From positions 1 to 49,544 of the forward strand of contig NZ_JAUSOO010000002.1 in assembly GCF_030656115.1 (NCBI RefSeq): DNA of 49,544 nucleotides, written 5' to 3'. Below are positions 25,574 to 34,603 of the stretch, one piece after another. The translations under genes were made by a program, and so were the position numbers. Position 1 is the first letter of the stretch; each line of letters starts with the position of its first letter. Origin of the DNA: Hydrogenophaga sp. GTDB lineage: Bacteria; Pseudomonadota; Gammaproteobacteria; Burkholderiales; Burkholderiaceae_C. The notes below the pieces were generated by a model. That model ran no database searches and had not been told where the DNA came from. It was given only the letters and a program-made list of their open reading frames with translations.

Positions 25574-26436
25574 ACCTTTTGCCCCCCGAGGCCCATGCCG
25601 CCTGGCGCCAAGCCGTGTGGCAGCAAGCCCACCAAGCGCCCACACAGCCCCGGCTGCCCTTGTGCGCCGGGCAAGACACCATTGGCTCGGTGGCGCCCGC
25701 CTTGCTGGAACGGCTGGCCGCGCACGGGGTGCCGCTGCACAGCCTGGGCCTGCACCACCGGCGCGGCGCGCAGGGCGAAACCTGGCACCTGAACGGCCCG
25801 CTCACGCCCGCGCTGGCGCAACTGGCGCTGGCCTTGCAAGCGGCTGGCCTGGTGCGCCACTGGCACGGCGAAGCCCTGGCGGTGCGGGACGCGGCGGGCA
25901 GCTGCATCGGCGCGGGGGAACGCGGCATTGCCCGCCTGCTGGGCATGCCCACCCAGGGCGTGCATCTGGTGGGCGTGGCGCCCAGCGCCAGCGACGGCGC
26001 AAGCACCTGGGTACAACAAAGGTCGGCCCACAAAGCCGAATTCCCTGCCCGCTGGGACACCCTGATGGGCGGCACCGTGGCCCTGGGCGAAACGCCCGAG
26101 TCTGCCTGGCAGCGCGAACTGTGGGAAGAAGCGGGCCTGCACACCACCGACCTGCACGCGCTGCAACACCATGGCCGCATCCGTGTGGCGCACCCGGTGA
26201 CCCATGGCGACAACGACGACGGCCTGTCGTACAGCGTGGAACACCTGGACTGCTACCTGGCCCAACTGGCCCCGGGCACCACACCCAACAACCAGGACGG
26301 CGAGGTGCAGCGCTTTGAGCTGCTGCCACCGCACGCACTGGCCGAGCGCATGGCGCGCGGGTGTTTCACACCGGAGGCGGCTGGTGTGTTGTTGCGGGTT
26401 TCGGGTTGGGGATTTGATGAAAATGGAACCTGGTGA
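25570..26436 (+). CDS. NUDIX hydrolase with DUF4743-like N-terminus
   Basis: This 288-residue protein contains a complete NUDIX box, GGTVALGETPESAWQRELW followed by EEAGL (about residues 164-187), so it should hydrolyse a nucleoside diphosphate-X compound using Mg. The N-terminal ~120 residues resemble the DUF4743 domain found in thiamine-pyrophosphokinase-associated NUDIX proteins. The likely start is a TTG overlapping the phnX stop by 4 bp, which implies translational coupling. No role in phosphonate metabolism is established; it may have been captured by read-through. Confidence 0.85.
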   Translation: MNLLPPEAHAAWRQAVWQQAHQAPTQPRLPLCAGQDTIGSVAPALLERLAAHGVPLHSLGLHHRRGAQGETWHLNGPLTPALAQLALALQAAGLVRHWHGEALAVRDAAGSCIGAGERGIARLLGMPTQGVHLVGVAPSASDGASTWVQQRSAHKAEFPARWDTLMGGTVALGETPESAWQRELWEEAGLHTTDLHALQHHGRIRVAHPVTHGDNDDGLSYSVEHLDCYLAQLAPGTTPNNQDGEVQRFELLPPHALAERMARGCFTPEAAGVLLRVSGWGFDENGTW

Positions 26437-26464
26437 TCCGGCCCCTTGAAGCGTCAACCGCCCG

Positions 26465-26508
26465 CTCTGAGCTTATCGAAGGACTTCAACAGGCGCAGCC
26501 CGAACGGG
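26465..26508. repeat. REP-like palindrome between convergent genes
   Basis: TCTGAGCTTATCGAAGG followed by ACTTCAACAGG and CGCAGCCCGAACGGG is a diverged copy of the CTGAGC-TTGTCGAAGG / CTTCGACAGGCTCAGCCCGAACGG palindrome common in betaproteobacterial intergenic regions. It lies between the NUDIX and CHAD genes, which converge. Confidence 0.65.
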
Positions 26509-26528
26509 CCTCATGACGGCGCAACCCC

Positions 26529-27842
26529 TCACCCGCCCCCCATCTGCTGCCCCACCGCCACGCCACGCAAAAAGGCCACCAATTCAGCATCGGCGCCCCA
26601 TTCGGCGGCCAGGGTGCTGGCGCGGGTCACGTCGCGTGTGGTGCCCAGCTGGGTTTGCCAGTGGCTGGCTTGTTGTGCCCAGCGCTGACGATCTTTTTTG
26701 GGCAACAGGGTGCGCAGGGCGTCGGTGCTGTAGCGCAGGCGCTTGGCCAGTATGCGGGCCCGGTGTTGGCTCTCCAGCGGCCCCAGGGTTTGGGTGGCGG
26801 TGCTCAGGCGCTGGTGCAGGCGGGCCAGGCGCCGCTGCGCCCAGTGTTGCAGGGCGAGCGCCTTTTTGGGGTGTTTGGCGTGCCGGGGTTCGTCCTGCGC
26901 GGCTGGCTCTGGCATGTTGCACAGCGCTTGCAGGGTGCTCAGCAAGGTGTGCCCAACAGCTGGGTTTTGCAGGGCCTGGCGCACGGTGTGGCGCTGGGTT
27001 TGGCTGGCTTGCGCCAAGGCTTGTTGCAAGGCTTCCCAGTGGGCCAGGCGGTGGGCCTGGTCTTCGGTGTAGGCGTGTTGCAGCGGGGGCAGTGTTTCGG
27101 TCAGGGCCACGTCCTGGTCGCGCAGTGCGCCCAGGGCACTCAGCAGGGGTTCAAGCGGTGCCCAGTCGGGCAGCGCATCGGGTGGCAACACCGGTTTGAA
27201 CAGGCGAATCCCGCTTTTGAACCGGCGCCACGCCACACGCGCCTGGTGAACCACCTCGGGGTCGTCTGAGTGCGGCAGCTGCGCCAGATGGGTAGCGAAG
27301 GCGTGCAGCATGTGGCTGAGCACCCGCTGGGCCAGTTGGGGCAACGACGTGCCTGGGTCGGGCTTGGCAGTGGGTGCGGTTTGAGCGGTGTGGGCGCCCT
27401 GTGCCAGCGCGAGGCAGCGCTCGGCCAAGGTGGCCTGGCTGGGCAGCATGGGCACGGTCTTTGCCAGCTGAACGGCCATGCCGTGGAGCGCAGCCGGTGT
27501 GCCCGCCAGCAACACCCCTTCAAGCTGGCAGACGGGGCGACACAGGCCACCCACCAGCACATGCCTAGTTGTCAGCGCCAGTTCGACGTGCATGCCCTGG
27601 CGCTGGCGTACCGTCCAGCGGGTGGTTTGCAGGGGTGGGGTGCAGCCACTCTCGCGCGGCTGCCACTCAAGGGACTCGGGGCTGTCGAGGTCCAGTGCTT
27701 CTTCGCCGTGCTGCGTGGGCTTGCGCCGGCGCAGCAGCGGTGTTTGGCTCAGTTGCCTGAGCACATCCGCCGGGTCTGCACAGGGCAGCGCCAGTTGCAG
27801 TGCCACGCAGTGGGTACGGTGAATGGCATTTGGGGGATTCAT
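26529..27842 (-). CDS. CHAD-domain protein with degenerate CYTH-like N-terminus
   Basis: This 437-residue protein has a C-terminal CHAD domain, a helical histidine-rich domain that binds inorganic polyphosphate. Conserved CHAD features are DDPEVVHQARVAWRRFKSGIRLF (about residues 195-217), LGALRDQDVAL and ILAKRLRYSTDALR near the end. Residues 1-150 look like a CYTH domain, but the ExExK motif is missing (VALQLAL instead), so triphosphatase activity is unlikely. The start at 27842 has AGGAA 5 nt upstream. It diverges from phaC; CHAD proteins in related bacteria associate with polyphosphate or storage granules, which fits this context. Confidence 0.88.
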   Translation of the reverse strand: MNPPNAIHRTHCVALQLALPCADPADVLRQLSQTPLLRRRKPTQHGEEALDLDSPESLEWQPRESGCTPPLQTTRWTVRQRQGMHVELALTTRHVLVGGLCRPVCQLEGVLLAGTPAALHGMAVQLAKTVPMLPSQATLAERCLALAQGAHTAQTAPTAKPDPGTSLPQLAQRVLSHMLHAFATHLAQLPHSDDPEVVHQARVAWRRFKSGIRLFKPVLPPDALPDWAPLEPLLSALGALRDQDVALTETLPPLQHAYTEDQAHRLAHWEALQQALAQASQTQRHTVRQALQNPAVGHTLLSTLQALCNMPEPAAQDEPRHAKHPKKALALQHWAQRRLARLHQRLSTATQTLGPLESQHRARILAKRLRYSTDALRTLLPKKDRQRWAQQASHWQTQLGTTRDVTRASTLAAEWGADAELVAFLRGVAVGQQMGGG

Positions 27843-28003
27843 GGCATTCCTTGACCAGGTTCAAACGGGACAGCATCTCTGCACACACCACACGGGTCGA
27901 CATTGGCCGAGCCCCACCATTTCAACGGGCCGGCAAGGCGCGATGATGACAGCTGTCTTGACGAACGCACCAACACCGCTGCAGGCGGCGATTCCACCAC
28001 CCG

Positions 28004-28037
28004 GCTTCAAACGGCTGTCACAAGCACTTCATACACT
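28004..28037 (+). promoter_or_regulatory. Candidate PhoB box overlapping the phaC start region
   Basis: Three 11-bp-phased units lie at 28004 (GCTTCAA), 28015 (CTGTCAC) and 28026 (ACTTCAT). Using the first two units, a TACACT -10-like hexamer (28032-28037) falls 10 bp downstream, which would put transcription start at or next to the phaC ATG. The rest of the 200-bp CHAD-phaC gap shows no other clear signal. Confidence 0.55.
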
Positions 28038-28043
28038 GCAACC

Positions 28044-29816
28044 ATGAACCCTATTCCATCTTCCACCACGCTGCAGCAGGCGGCTGACGCACTGGATCAA
28101 CTGGCCCATGCCGCGCTGGCCCGTGGCAGCGCCGGGCTCTCGCCCGTTTCCATGGCCCGGGCCTGGACCGACTGGGCGCTGAACCTGGCGGTGTCTCCGG
28201 GCACGCAGGCCCGCCTGTTCACCGAGGCACAAACCCTGGGCCTGGATTGGCTGAGCGGTTCGCTGCGTGCCGCATGGCCCACGCTGTTCACGGCCGACGC
28301 TGCCGCCCCAGCACCCCACAGCGCCGCGCACGATGCGCGCTTTGCCGACCCGGCCTGGAGCGCCTGGCCCTGGAACGCCATGGCCACCGCCAACCTGGCT
28401 TGCGAGCGCTGGTGGCAGAGCGCCAGCGCCTTGCGGGGCATGGAGCCGCACGCCCGCGAACAGCTGCTGTTTTTGACGCAACAAGGGCTGAACATGGTGT
28501 CGCCCAGCAACGCCCTGCTGTCGAATCCACAGGCGCTGCGCAAAGCCGCCGACACCCACGGCCAAAGCCTGGTGACGGGCCTGGGCCATGCGGTAGACGC
28601 GTGGCGCGAGCGCCATGGGCTGCCTCCCCTGCGCCCCGGTGCCGAGACACTGGCCCCGGGGCAAGGCTTGGCCACGACGCCAGGGCAGGTGGTCATGCGC
28701 AACGACTTGGTGGAGCTGATCCGGTACCAGCCGGCCACGGCGCAGGTGCTGGCCGAACCGGTGCTGATCATCCCGTCTTGCATCATGAAATACTACATCC
28801 TGGACCTGTCGCCGCACAACTCCATGGTGCGCTGGCTGGTGGCGCAGGGGCACACGGTGTACATCGTGTCGTGGCGCAACCCGGACGAAAACGATGCCCT
28901 GCTGACCCTGGACGACTATGTGCGCCTGGGCGTGCTGGATGCGCTGGCGCAGGTGCAGGCCGACACGCAGCAGCCGGTGCACCTGGCGGGCTATTGCCTG
29001 GGCGGCACCTTCACCGCCATCGCGGCTGCCGCGCTGGCGCACCAGGAAGCGGCCACCGATGCACCCGCCGCCCTGGCCAGCCTGACGCTGATGGCCGCCG
29101 AAACCGATTTTTCCGAACCCGGCGAAATGGGTGTGCTGATTGACGCCGCGCAAGTGGCCATGCTGGAGAGCATGACGGCTGAGCAGGGCTTTTTAACCGG
29201 ACGGCAAATGGCCGGTTCGTTCCAGTTGCTGCACTCGCGCGAACTGGTGTGGCAGGAGCGCACCCGCTCGGTGCTGCTGGGCGAACCCACGTTCAGCAAC
29301 GACCTGATGGCCTGGAACGCCGACGTGACGCGCCTGCCCGCCGTGATGCACAGCCAGTACCTGCGCAGCATGTACCTGGGCAACGATCTGGCGCTGGGGC
29401 GCTACAGCTTTGATGGACAGTTGGTGTCGCTGCACGACATTTCGGTGCCCGTGTTTGTGGTGGGCACGGTGAAAGACCATGTGTCGCCCTGGCGCTCGGT
29501 GTTCAAAATCCACCGTCTGGTGGACACCGACGTGACCTTTGTGCTGACCAACGGCGGGCACAACGCGGGCATCGTGTCCGAGCCCGGGCACGCCGGGCGG
29601 CATTACCAAATCCACACCACCGCACACGGCCAGCACCGGCCCCACCCCGACGACTGGGCACACAGCGCGCCGCGCCGCGAGGGCAGTTGGTGGGAAGCCT
29701 GGAGCGGCTGGCTGCAAACGCACAGTGCAGCCGAACCTGTGGCCGCGCAACCGCTGACCGAAACCGCTTGGGGCGCGGCCCCCGGACAGTACGTGATGCT
29801 GCGCCACGGCGACTGA
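28044..29816 (+). CDS. phaC: Poly(3-hydroxyalkanoate) synthase
   Basis: This 590-residue class I-like PHA synthase polymerises hydroxyacyl-CoA into storage polyester on granules. The lipase-like box GYCLGGT contains the catalytic Cys (about residue 319). The catalytic Asp lies in VVGTVKDHVSPW and His in NGGHNAGIVSEPGH. VSWRNPDENDALLTLDDYV and LIIPSCIMKYYILDLSPHNSMV are typical family segments. The start at ATG 28044 is preferred over an upstream in-frame start at 27903, which adds non-homologous residues and spans the Pho-box-like sequence. ackA follows 16 bp downstream and fabI overlaps or abuts ackA, giving a phaC-ackA-fabI operon. Confidence 0.95.
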   Translation: MNPIPSSTTLQQAADALDQLAHAALARGSAGLSPVSMARAWTDWALNLAVSPGTQARLFTEAQTLGLDWLSGSLRAAWPTLFTADAAAPAPHSAAHDARFADPAWSAWPWNAMATANLACERWWQSASALRGMEPHAREQLLFLTQQGLNMVSPSNALLSNPQALRKAADTHGQSLVTGLGHAVDAWRERHGLPPLRPGAETLAPGQGLATTPGQVVMRNDLVELIRYQPATAQVLAEPVLIIPSCIMKYYILDLSPHNSMVRWLVAQGHTVYIVSWRNPDENDALLTLDDYVRLGVLDALAQVQADTQQPVHLAGYCLGGTFTAIAAAALAHQEAATDAPAALASLTLMAAETDFSEPGEMGVLIDAAQVAMLESMTAEQGFLTGRQMAGSFQLLHSRELVWQERTRSVLLGEPTFSNDLMAWNADVTRLPAVMHSQYLRSMYLGNDLALGRYSFDGQLVSLHDISVPVFVVGTVKDHVSPWRSVFKIHRLVDTDVTFVLTNGGHNAGIVSEPGHAGRHYQIHTTAHGQHRPHPDDWAHSAPRREGSWWEAWSGWLQTHSAAEPVAAQPLTETAWGAAPGQYVMLRHGD

Positions 29817-29832
29817 ACACCCCCCACACACC

Positions 29833-31014
29833 ATGCACCACACCTTGTTGTTGACCCTGAACGCGGGCTCGTCGTCCGTGAAGTTTGCGGTGTACGCCGC
29901 CACCCCTGCGCTGCCACTGCTGGCCGTGGGGAAAATTGAAGGCTTGGGCGCACAGGCGCGGTTTTCGGTGCGGTCCACGGCGGATGTGGCGTCTGGTTTT
30001 GGCTTGGCGCCCGAGCCCGCGCTGAACAACCACGCCGAGGCGGTGCAGGCCATTTTGCGTTGGCAGCAGCACGCTTTTGCGGGTGCGCAGGTGCTGGCCG
30101 TGAGCCACCGGGTGGTGCACGGCGGCACTTCGCACGTGGCGCCGGTGCTGATTGACGACGCGCAGGTGGTCGCGCTGGAGCGCCTGGTGCCGCTGGCCCC
30201 GCTGCACCAGCCGCACAACCTGGCCGGCATTCGGGCGGCGCGGCTGGCGTTTCCGGGCGTGCCGCAAATCGCCTGCTTTGACACCGCGTTTCACCGCCAC
30301 CATGGCTTTGTGGCCGACACCTTTGCGCTGCCGCGCCGCTATTACGACGAGGGCATTCGGCGCTATGGTTTTCATGGGCTGTCGTACGAATTCATCGCGC
30401 GGCGGCTGCACGCCGATCACCCGGCTCTGGCCGCAGGCCGGGTGATCGTGGCGCACCTGGGCAACGGCGCGTCGATGTGCGCCATGCGCAATGGCCGCTC
30501 GGTGGCCTCCACCATGGGCTTTACCGCGCTGGACGGCCTGCCCATGGGCACACGCTGCGGCCAGCTGGACCCCGGCGTGGTGCTCTACCTCATGACCGAA
30601 AAAGGCATGGACGCGGCAGCCATCAGCCACTTGCTGTACCAAGAGTCGGGGCTGAAGGGTTTGTCGGGTCTGTCGCACGATGTGCGCACGCTGCAAGCGT
30701 CGGACAACCCCGCCGCACACGAGGCGCTGGCCTATTTTGCCGACCGCTGCCGCCGCGAAATCGGCAGTCTGAGCGCCAGCTTGGGCGGGCTCGACGCGCT
30801 GGTGCTGACCGGCGGCATTGGCGAAAACGCCGCCGCCGTGCGCGCGGCCATCTTGGCCGACATGGGCTGGCTGGGCATTGAGCTGGACCCGCAAGCCAAC
30901 CAGGACCACGCCACCGCCATCAGCACGCCCGCATCGCGCGTGTCGGTGCTGGTGTTCAAAACCAACGAAGAACGCATGCTGGCCGAGCACGCGGCCGAGC
31001 TGTTGATGCTGTGA
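29833..31014 (+). CDS. ackA: Acetate kinase (acetate/propionate kinase)
   Basis: This 393-residue ASKHA-fold kinase interconverts acetate plus ATP and acetyl phosphate. Signatures are LLLTLNAGSSSVKFAVY at the N-terminus, SHRVVHGGTSH, PLAPLHQPHNLAGI, CFDTAFH, YGFHGLSYEFIARRL, AHLGNGASMCAMRNGRSVAS, TMGFTALDGLPMGTRCG and LTGGIGENAAAVR. All conserved phosphate- and adenine-binding segments are present. Its partner, phosphate acetyltransferase, is encoded 5 kb away at 35741, separated by the phnDCEE genes. Confidence 0.96.
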   Translation: MHHTLLLTLNAGSSSVKFAVYAATPALPLLAVGKIEGLGAQARFSVRSTADVASGFGLAPEPALNNHAEAVQAILRWQQHAFAGAQVLAVSHRVVHGGTSHVAPVLIDDAQVVALERLVPLAPLHQPHNLAGIRAARLAFPGVPQIACFDTAFHRHHGFVADTFALPRRYYDEGIRRYGFHGLSYEFIARRLHADHPALAAGRVIVAHLGNGASMCAMRNGRSVASTMGFTALDGLPMGTRCGQLDPGVVLYLMTEKGMDAAAISHLLYQESGLKGLSGLSHDVRTLQASDNPAAHEALAYFADRCRREIGSLSASLGGLDALVLTGGIGENAAAVRAAILADMGWLGIELDPQANQDHATAISTPASRVSVLVFKTNEERMLAEHAAELLML

Positions 31015-31046
31015 GCCACCCTATTTTTGAAACCCCAGGAACCGCC

Positions 31047-31874
31047 ATGTTTACCGACCCGAATTCCATCGACCCCCTGCCCAAAGTGTGGGACGAAAAC
31101 ACCCGCATTGGCGACATGCTCAAGGGCAAACGCGGCCTGGTGGTGGGTGTGGCCAATGGCGACAGCATCGCCTTTGGTTGCGCGGCCAAGCTGCGCGCCT
31201 TTGGCGCCGACATTGCTCTGACCTACCTGAACGAGAAAGCCAAGCCGCACGTGGCCCCGCTGGCGCAGCAAATTGACACCGCCCTGCTGCTGCCGCTGGA
31301 TGTGTCGCAAGCCGGGCAAATGCAGGCGGTGTTTGAAGAGATTCGACAAACCTGGGGCTCGATCGACTTCGTGATCCATTCCATCGCCTTCGCCCCACGC
31401 GACGACCTGCACGGACGCATTGTGGACTGCTCGCAAACGGGCTTTTTGCAGGCCATGCAGGTGTCTTGCCATTCGTTCATTGAAATGGCGCACCACGCGG
31501 AGCCACTGATGAACCCCGGCGGCGCGCTGATCACCATGAGCTATTACGGCGCCGACAAGGTGGTGAACAACTACAACCTGATGGGGCCGGTGAAGGCGGC
31601 GCTGGAGTCGAGCGTGCGCTACCTGGCCAAAGAGCTGGGCGAGAAAGACATTCGGGTGTTCGCCGTGTCACCCGGCCCGCTGCGCACCCGCGCGGCCTCG
31701 GGCATTGCGCACTTTGACGAGCTGATCGACATGGCCGTGACCCGCGCCCCCGGCCGCCGGCTGGTGGACATTGCCGAAGTGGGCCGCGCCGTGGCGTTTT
31801 TGGTGGGCGGCGGCGCCTCGGGCATGACCGGCGATGTGGTGTACGTGGACGCGGGTTTGCACATCATGGCTTGA
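31047..31874 (+). CDS. fabI: Enoyl-[acyl-carrier-protein] reductase FabI
   Basis: This 275-residue NADH-dependent short-chain dehydrogenase of the FabI type reduces enoyl-ACP in fatty acid synthesis. It has the atypical cofactor motif LVVGVANGDSIAFG and a catalytic Tyr-x6-Lys arrangement in SYYGADKVVNNYNLMGPVKA, with SPGPLRTRAASGI after it. Start at 31047 is chosen because AGGA lies about 7 nt upstream. A GTG at 31011 overlapping ackA is the alternative. In related bacteria such fabI copies accompany phaC-ackA-pta and may be a second copy besides the housekeeping gene. Confidence 0.93.
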   Translation: MFTDPNSIDPLPKVWDENTRIGDMLKGKRGLVVGVANGDSIAFGCAAKLRAFGADIALTYLNEKAKPHVAPLAQQIDTALLLPLDVSQAGQMQAVFEEIRQTWGSIDFVIHSIAFAPRDDLHGRIVDCSQTGFLQAMQVSCHSFIEMAHHAEPLMNPGGALITMSYYGADKVVNNYNLMGPVKAALESSVRYLAKELGEKDIRVFAVSPGPLRTRAASGIAHFDELIDMAVTRAPGRRLVDIAEVGRAVAFLVGGGASGMTGDVVYVDAGLHIMA

Positions 31875-31920
31875 GGCAAGTGGGGGGGTTGAAGGTAAGT
31901 GAAGGTAAGAAGAGCGGGAG

Positions 31921-32094
31921 AGCCCCCACCCCAACCCTCCCCCAGAGGGGGAGGGAGCCAGAAAAACCCATGCCGCAGTGGTTTTTGGCCCCTTTCCAAC
32001 AAGCGCATCCGGCCCCTCCGCTGGGCGCATCTGCCCCCTTCCACGGGTGCGCCTCTGGCCCCTTCCCCCTCTGGGGGAAGGTTGGGATGGGGGC
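31921..32094. repeat. Inverted pair of palindromic elements after fabI
   Basis: The 268-bp gap between convergent fabI and phnE holds two copies of the same element found at 24557 and in polA. The left copy (31921-31959) has CCCCCAGAGGGGGAGGG; the right copy (32060-32094) is inverted, with CCCCCTCTGGGGGAAGG. They flank about 100 bp of low-information sequence and could form a large stem acting as a bidirectional terminator. No gene is seen here. Confidence 0.85.
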
Positions 32095-32142
32095 TGTCGT
32101 GGCAATACGGTTGCGGCCCACATTTGCTTTTCTCTACCCCCT

Positions 32143-32955
32143 TCAAATCAACTTCTCGCGCACCTTCGCCGTGACCCACTCGCTCACCACCACCGTAACC
32201 AGAATCAAGATCAGCAGCGTGGTGACCTTGGGCCAGGCCAGCGAACCCAGGGCGGCTTCGAGCTTCACGCCAATGCCCCCCGCCCCCACCAGGCCCAACA
32301 CGGTGGACTCGCGGATGTTGATGTCCCAGCGAAACACCGTGATACCGGCCAGCGTGGGTGCGACCTGCGGCGCCACACCCCAGGCCATGGTTTGCGCGGT
32401 GCTGGCGCCGGTGGCCTCAATGGCTTCGACCTGCGCGCCGTCAATCTCTTCAATGGCTTCGTACAGCAGCTTGCCAATGAAACCAATGGAGCGCAGCGCA
32501 ATGGCCAAAATGCCAGCCAGCACGCCGGGGCCAAGGATGGCCACCAGCAACAAGGCCCAGATCAGCGAGTTGATGGAGCGCGAGGCCACGATGACGAACA
32601 GCGCCACCGGACGCACAAAACGCGTGCTGGGCGTGGTGTTGCGCGCCGCCAAAAAAGCCACCGGCACGGCCATGACCAAACCGATGAGCGTGCCCAGCGT
32701 GGCGATGTTGATGGTTTCCCACAGCGGCCACCACAACTCGGGCAAAAAGCCCCAAGCCGGGGGCAGCATGCGCGAGCCAATGTCTTGCACCTGCGCGGGC
32801 GCATCGAGCACAAAGGCCCAGATGGTGTCCTGCGTCATCACCTGAAAGGTCCAGGAGACGAAGGCCAGCGCCAGCACCCAGCTGCCGAACACCAGCCAGT
32901 CGGCGCGGCGGGAGCGTTTGCGCCACACGGGCAGGCTGTGGTGGTCGGTGTTCAC
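32143..32955 (-). CDS. phnE: Phosphonate/phosphite ABC transporter permease PhnE (second copy)
   Basis: This 270-residue permease has about six hydrophobic segments and the PhnE-type EAA loop QVEAIEATGASTAQTMAWGVAPQV (about residues 175-198), followed by FRWDINIRESTVLGLVGAGGIG, the hallmark of phosphonate permeases. It overlaps the first phnE by 4 bp (ATGA). Two different phnE genes in tandem suggest a heterodimeric membrane channel. It is the last gene of phnD-phnC-phnE-phnE. Confidence 0.94.
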   Translation of the reverse strand: MNTDHHSLPVWRKRSRRADWLVFGSWVLALAFVSWTFQVMTQDTIWAFVLDAPAQVQDIGSRMLPPAWGFLPELWWPLWETINIATLGTLIGLVMAVPVAFLAARNTTPSTRFVRPVALFVIVASRSINSLIWALLLVAILGPGVLAGILAIALRSIGFIGKLLYEAIEEIDGAQVEAIEATGASTAQTMAWGVAPQVAPTLAGITVFRWDINIRESTVLGLVGAGGIGVKLEAALGSLAWPKVTTLLILILVTVVVSEWVTAKVREKLI

Positions 32956-33770
32956 TGGATGCGCTTTCTGAGCCAGCCCGAGCTGTACTCGGCCACCATG
33001 ACGATGGCGATGATGACCAAAATAATGGCGGCGGCGGAATCGAATTCGTACCGGTCCATGGCGGTGTTGAGCGTGGCGCCAATGCCGCCCGCGCCCACAA
33101 TGCCAATCACCGCCGACTCGCGGAAGTTGATGTCCAGCCGGTACAGCGACAGGCCCACCAGCCGCGGCATCACCTGCGAGAGCACCGCAAAGTCCAGCAC
33201 CTGCAGGTAGCCCGCACCGGTGGCGCGCAGCGCCTCCAGTTGCGAGGCTTCAATTTCTTCGATGTCTTCGGCCATGAGCTTGGCCATGAAACCAATGGTG
33301 GCGAAGGTCAGCGTGAGGAAGCCGGCAAAGGGCCCAAAGCCAAACATGGCGACCAAAAAGATGGCGACGATGATTTCGTTGAGCGTGCGCGAGAGCGCCA
33401 CAAAGCTGCGGCAAATCAGGTAGATCCAGGTCGGTGCCAGGTTACGCGCTGCACCCACCGCCACCGGTATGGACAGCAATACACCCAGCGCGGTGGATGT
33501 GACGGTCATGGTCAGGCTCTCTTGAAAGCCGATCACGATGTCGTCCCAGCGGCTGGTGAAGTCGGGGTTCAAAAAGCCCTGCACAAAAGCCCAGCCGCGC
33601 TCCAGCCCTTGCAGCACCCGGACCCAGTTCACATCGAGCGAGGCGGTGGCGAGCACCAGATACAGCGCGGCGCCAGTGTACAAAGCCCAGCGGGTGAATG
33701 GGCTGGCGATGAAGGGCGGGCGCTGCCATGTGCGCGGCGGTGCTGCCGCCGGGGTGGCCAGCGCGCTCAT
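32952..33770 (-). CDS. phnE: Phosphonate/phosphite ABC transporter permease PhnE (first copy)
   Basis: This 272-residue permease has the EAA loop [20 protein letters not shown] (about residues 179-198) and [23 protein letters not shown] after it. [14 protein letters not shown] before the loop is typical. It overlaps phnC by 4 bp and the second phnE by 4 bp, giving tight translational coupling. It forms the membrane channel for a phosphonate, phosphite or similar oxyanion together with the next gene. Confidence 0.94.
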   Translation of the reverse strand: MSALATPAAAPPRTWQRPPFIASPFTRWALYTGAALYLVLATASLDVNWVRVLQGLERGWAFVQGFLNPDFTSRWDDIVIGFQESLTMTVTSTALGVLLSIPVAVGAARNLAPTWIYLICRSFVALSRTLNEIIVAIFLVAMFGFGPFAGFLTLTFATIGFMAKLMAEDIEEIEASQLEALRATGAGYLQVLDFAVLSQVMPRLVGLSLYRLDINFRESAVIGIVGAGGIGATLNTAMDRYEFDSAAAIILVIIAIVMVAEYSSGWLRKRIQ

Positions 33771-34591
33771 GCGGCCACCAGCGCCAGCTTGCGTTCGTCG
33801 GCCTCATCGGCGGCTTGCGCCGTGGCCTGCATGCGCTGGGTGATGGCGGTCCAGTCTTCGTCGCCGTAAATGCGGGTGAGCACCGCGTGGTTCACGTGGG
33901 CGGCGGGTCCGTCGTACACCACGCTGCCCGCGCGCAGGCCCACGATGCGCGGCAAAAATTCGGTCGCCAGCACCACGTCGTGGATGTTCACAATGGCCGC
34001 CAGCCCGCGTTCCTGGCACAGCTCCAAAATGAGCCGCATGATCTGGCGCGAGGTCTTGGGGTCCAGGCTGGCGGTGGGCTCGTCCACCAGCAGCAGCTTG
34101 GGGCTTTGCATCAGCGCCCGCGCAATGCCCACGCGCTGGCGCTGCCCGCCCGAGAGCGCGTCGGCGCGTTTGTTCTCCATGCCGCTCAGGCCCACGCGCT
34201 CCAGCAGCGAATACGCCTGCGCGATGTCATCGCCCTGAAAGCGGCGGAACCAACTGGCCCAGAAACCGGTGTAACCCAGTCGCCCTGAGAGCAGGTTTTC
34301 CATCACCGTCAGGCGCTCCACCAGCGCGTATTCCTGAAAAATCATGCCGATCTGGCGCCTGGCCTGGCGCAGACCCGACGCGCCCAGCGCGCCCAGGTCT
34401 TGGCCGTCCAGATCGATCTGCCCACTGCTGGGCTGCACCAGGCGGTTGACGCAGCGGATCAGGGTGGACTTGCCGGCCCCGGACGGACCGATCAGCCCCA
34501 ACACCTCACCCGCCCCCACACGCAGACTCACGCCCTGGAGGGCCAGGTCGCCGGTGGGGTAGCGTTTGTCCAACTGACGCAACTCAAGCAT
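33767..34591 (-). CDS. phnC: Phosphonate/phosphite ABC transporter ATP-binding protein PhnC
   Basis: This 274-residue ABC ATPase has Walker [16 protein letters not shown], the Q-loop in [21 protein letters not shown] typical of PhnC, signature [16 protein letters not shown], Walker [17 protein letters not shown] and the H-loop NIHDVVLA. It lies 12 bp after phnD and overlaps phnE by 4 bp. It powers the phnDCEE importer. Confidence 0.95.
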   Translation of the reverse strand: MLELRQLDKRYPTGDLALQGVSLRVGAGEVLGLIGPSGAGKSTLIRCVNRLVQPSSGQIDLDGQDLGALGASGLRQARRQIGMIFQEYALVERLTVMENLLSGRLGYTGFWASWFRRFQGDDIAQAYSLLERVGLSGMENKRADALSGGQRQRVGIARALMQSPKLLLVDEPTASLDPKTSRQIMRLILELCQERGLAAIVNIHDVVLATEFLPRIVGLRAGSVVYDGPAAHVNHAVLTRIYGDEDWTAITQRMQATAQAADEADERKLALVAA

Positions 34592-34603
34592 GGTTCGGTT
34601 CCC

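Noticed and set aside
25570..26436. NUDIX gene as a phosphonate-pathway enzyme
   Set aside because: It is coupled to phnX only by a 4-bp overlap; family knowledge gives no phosphonate role, so no pathway function is claimed.
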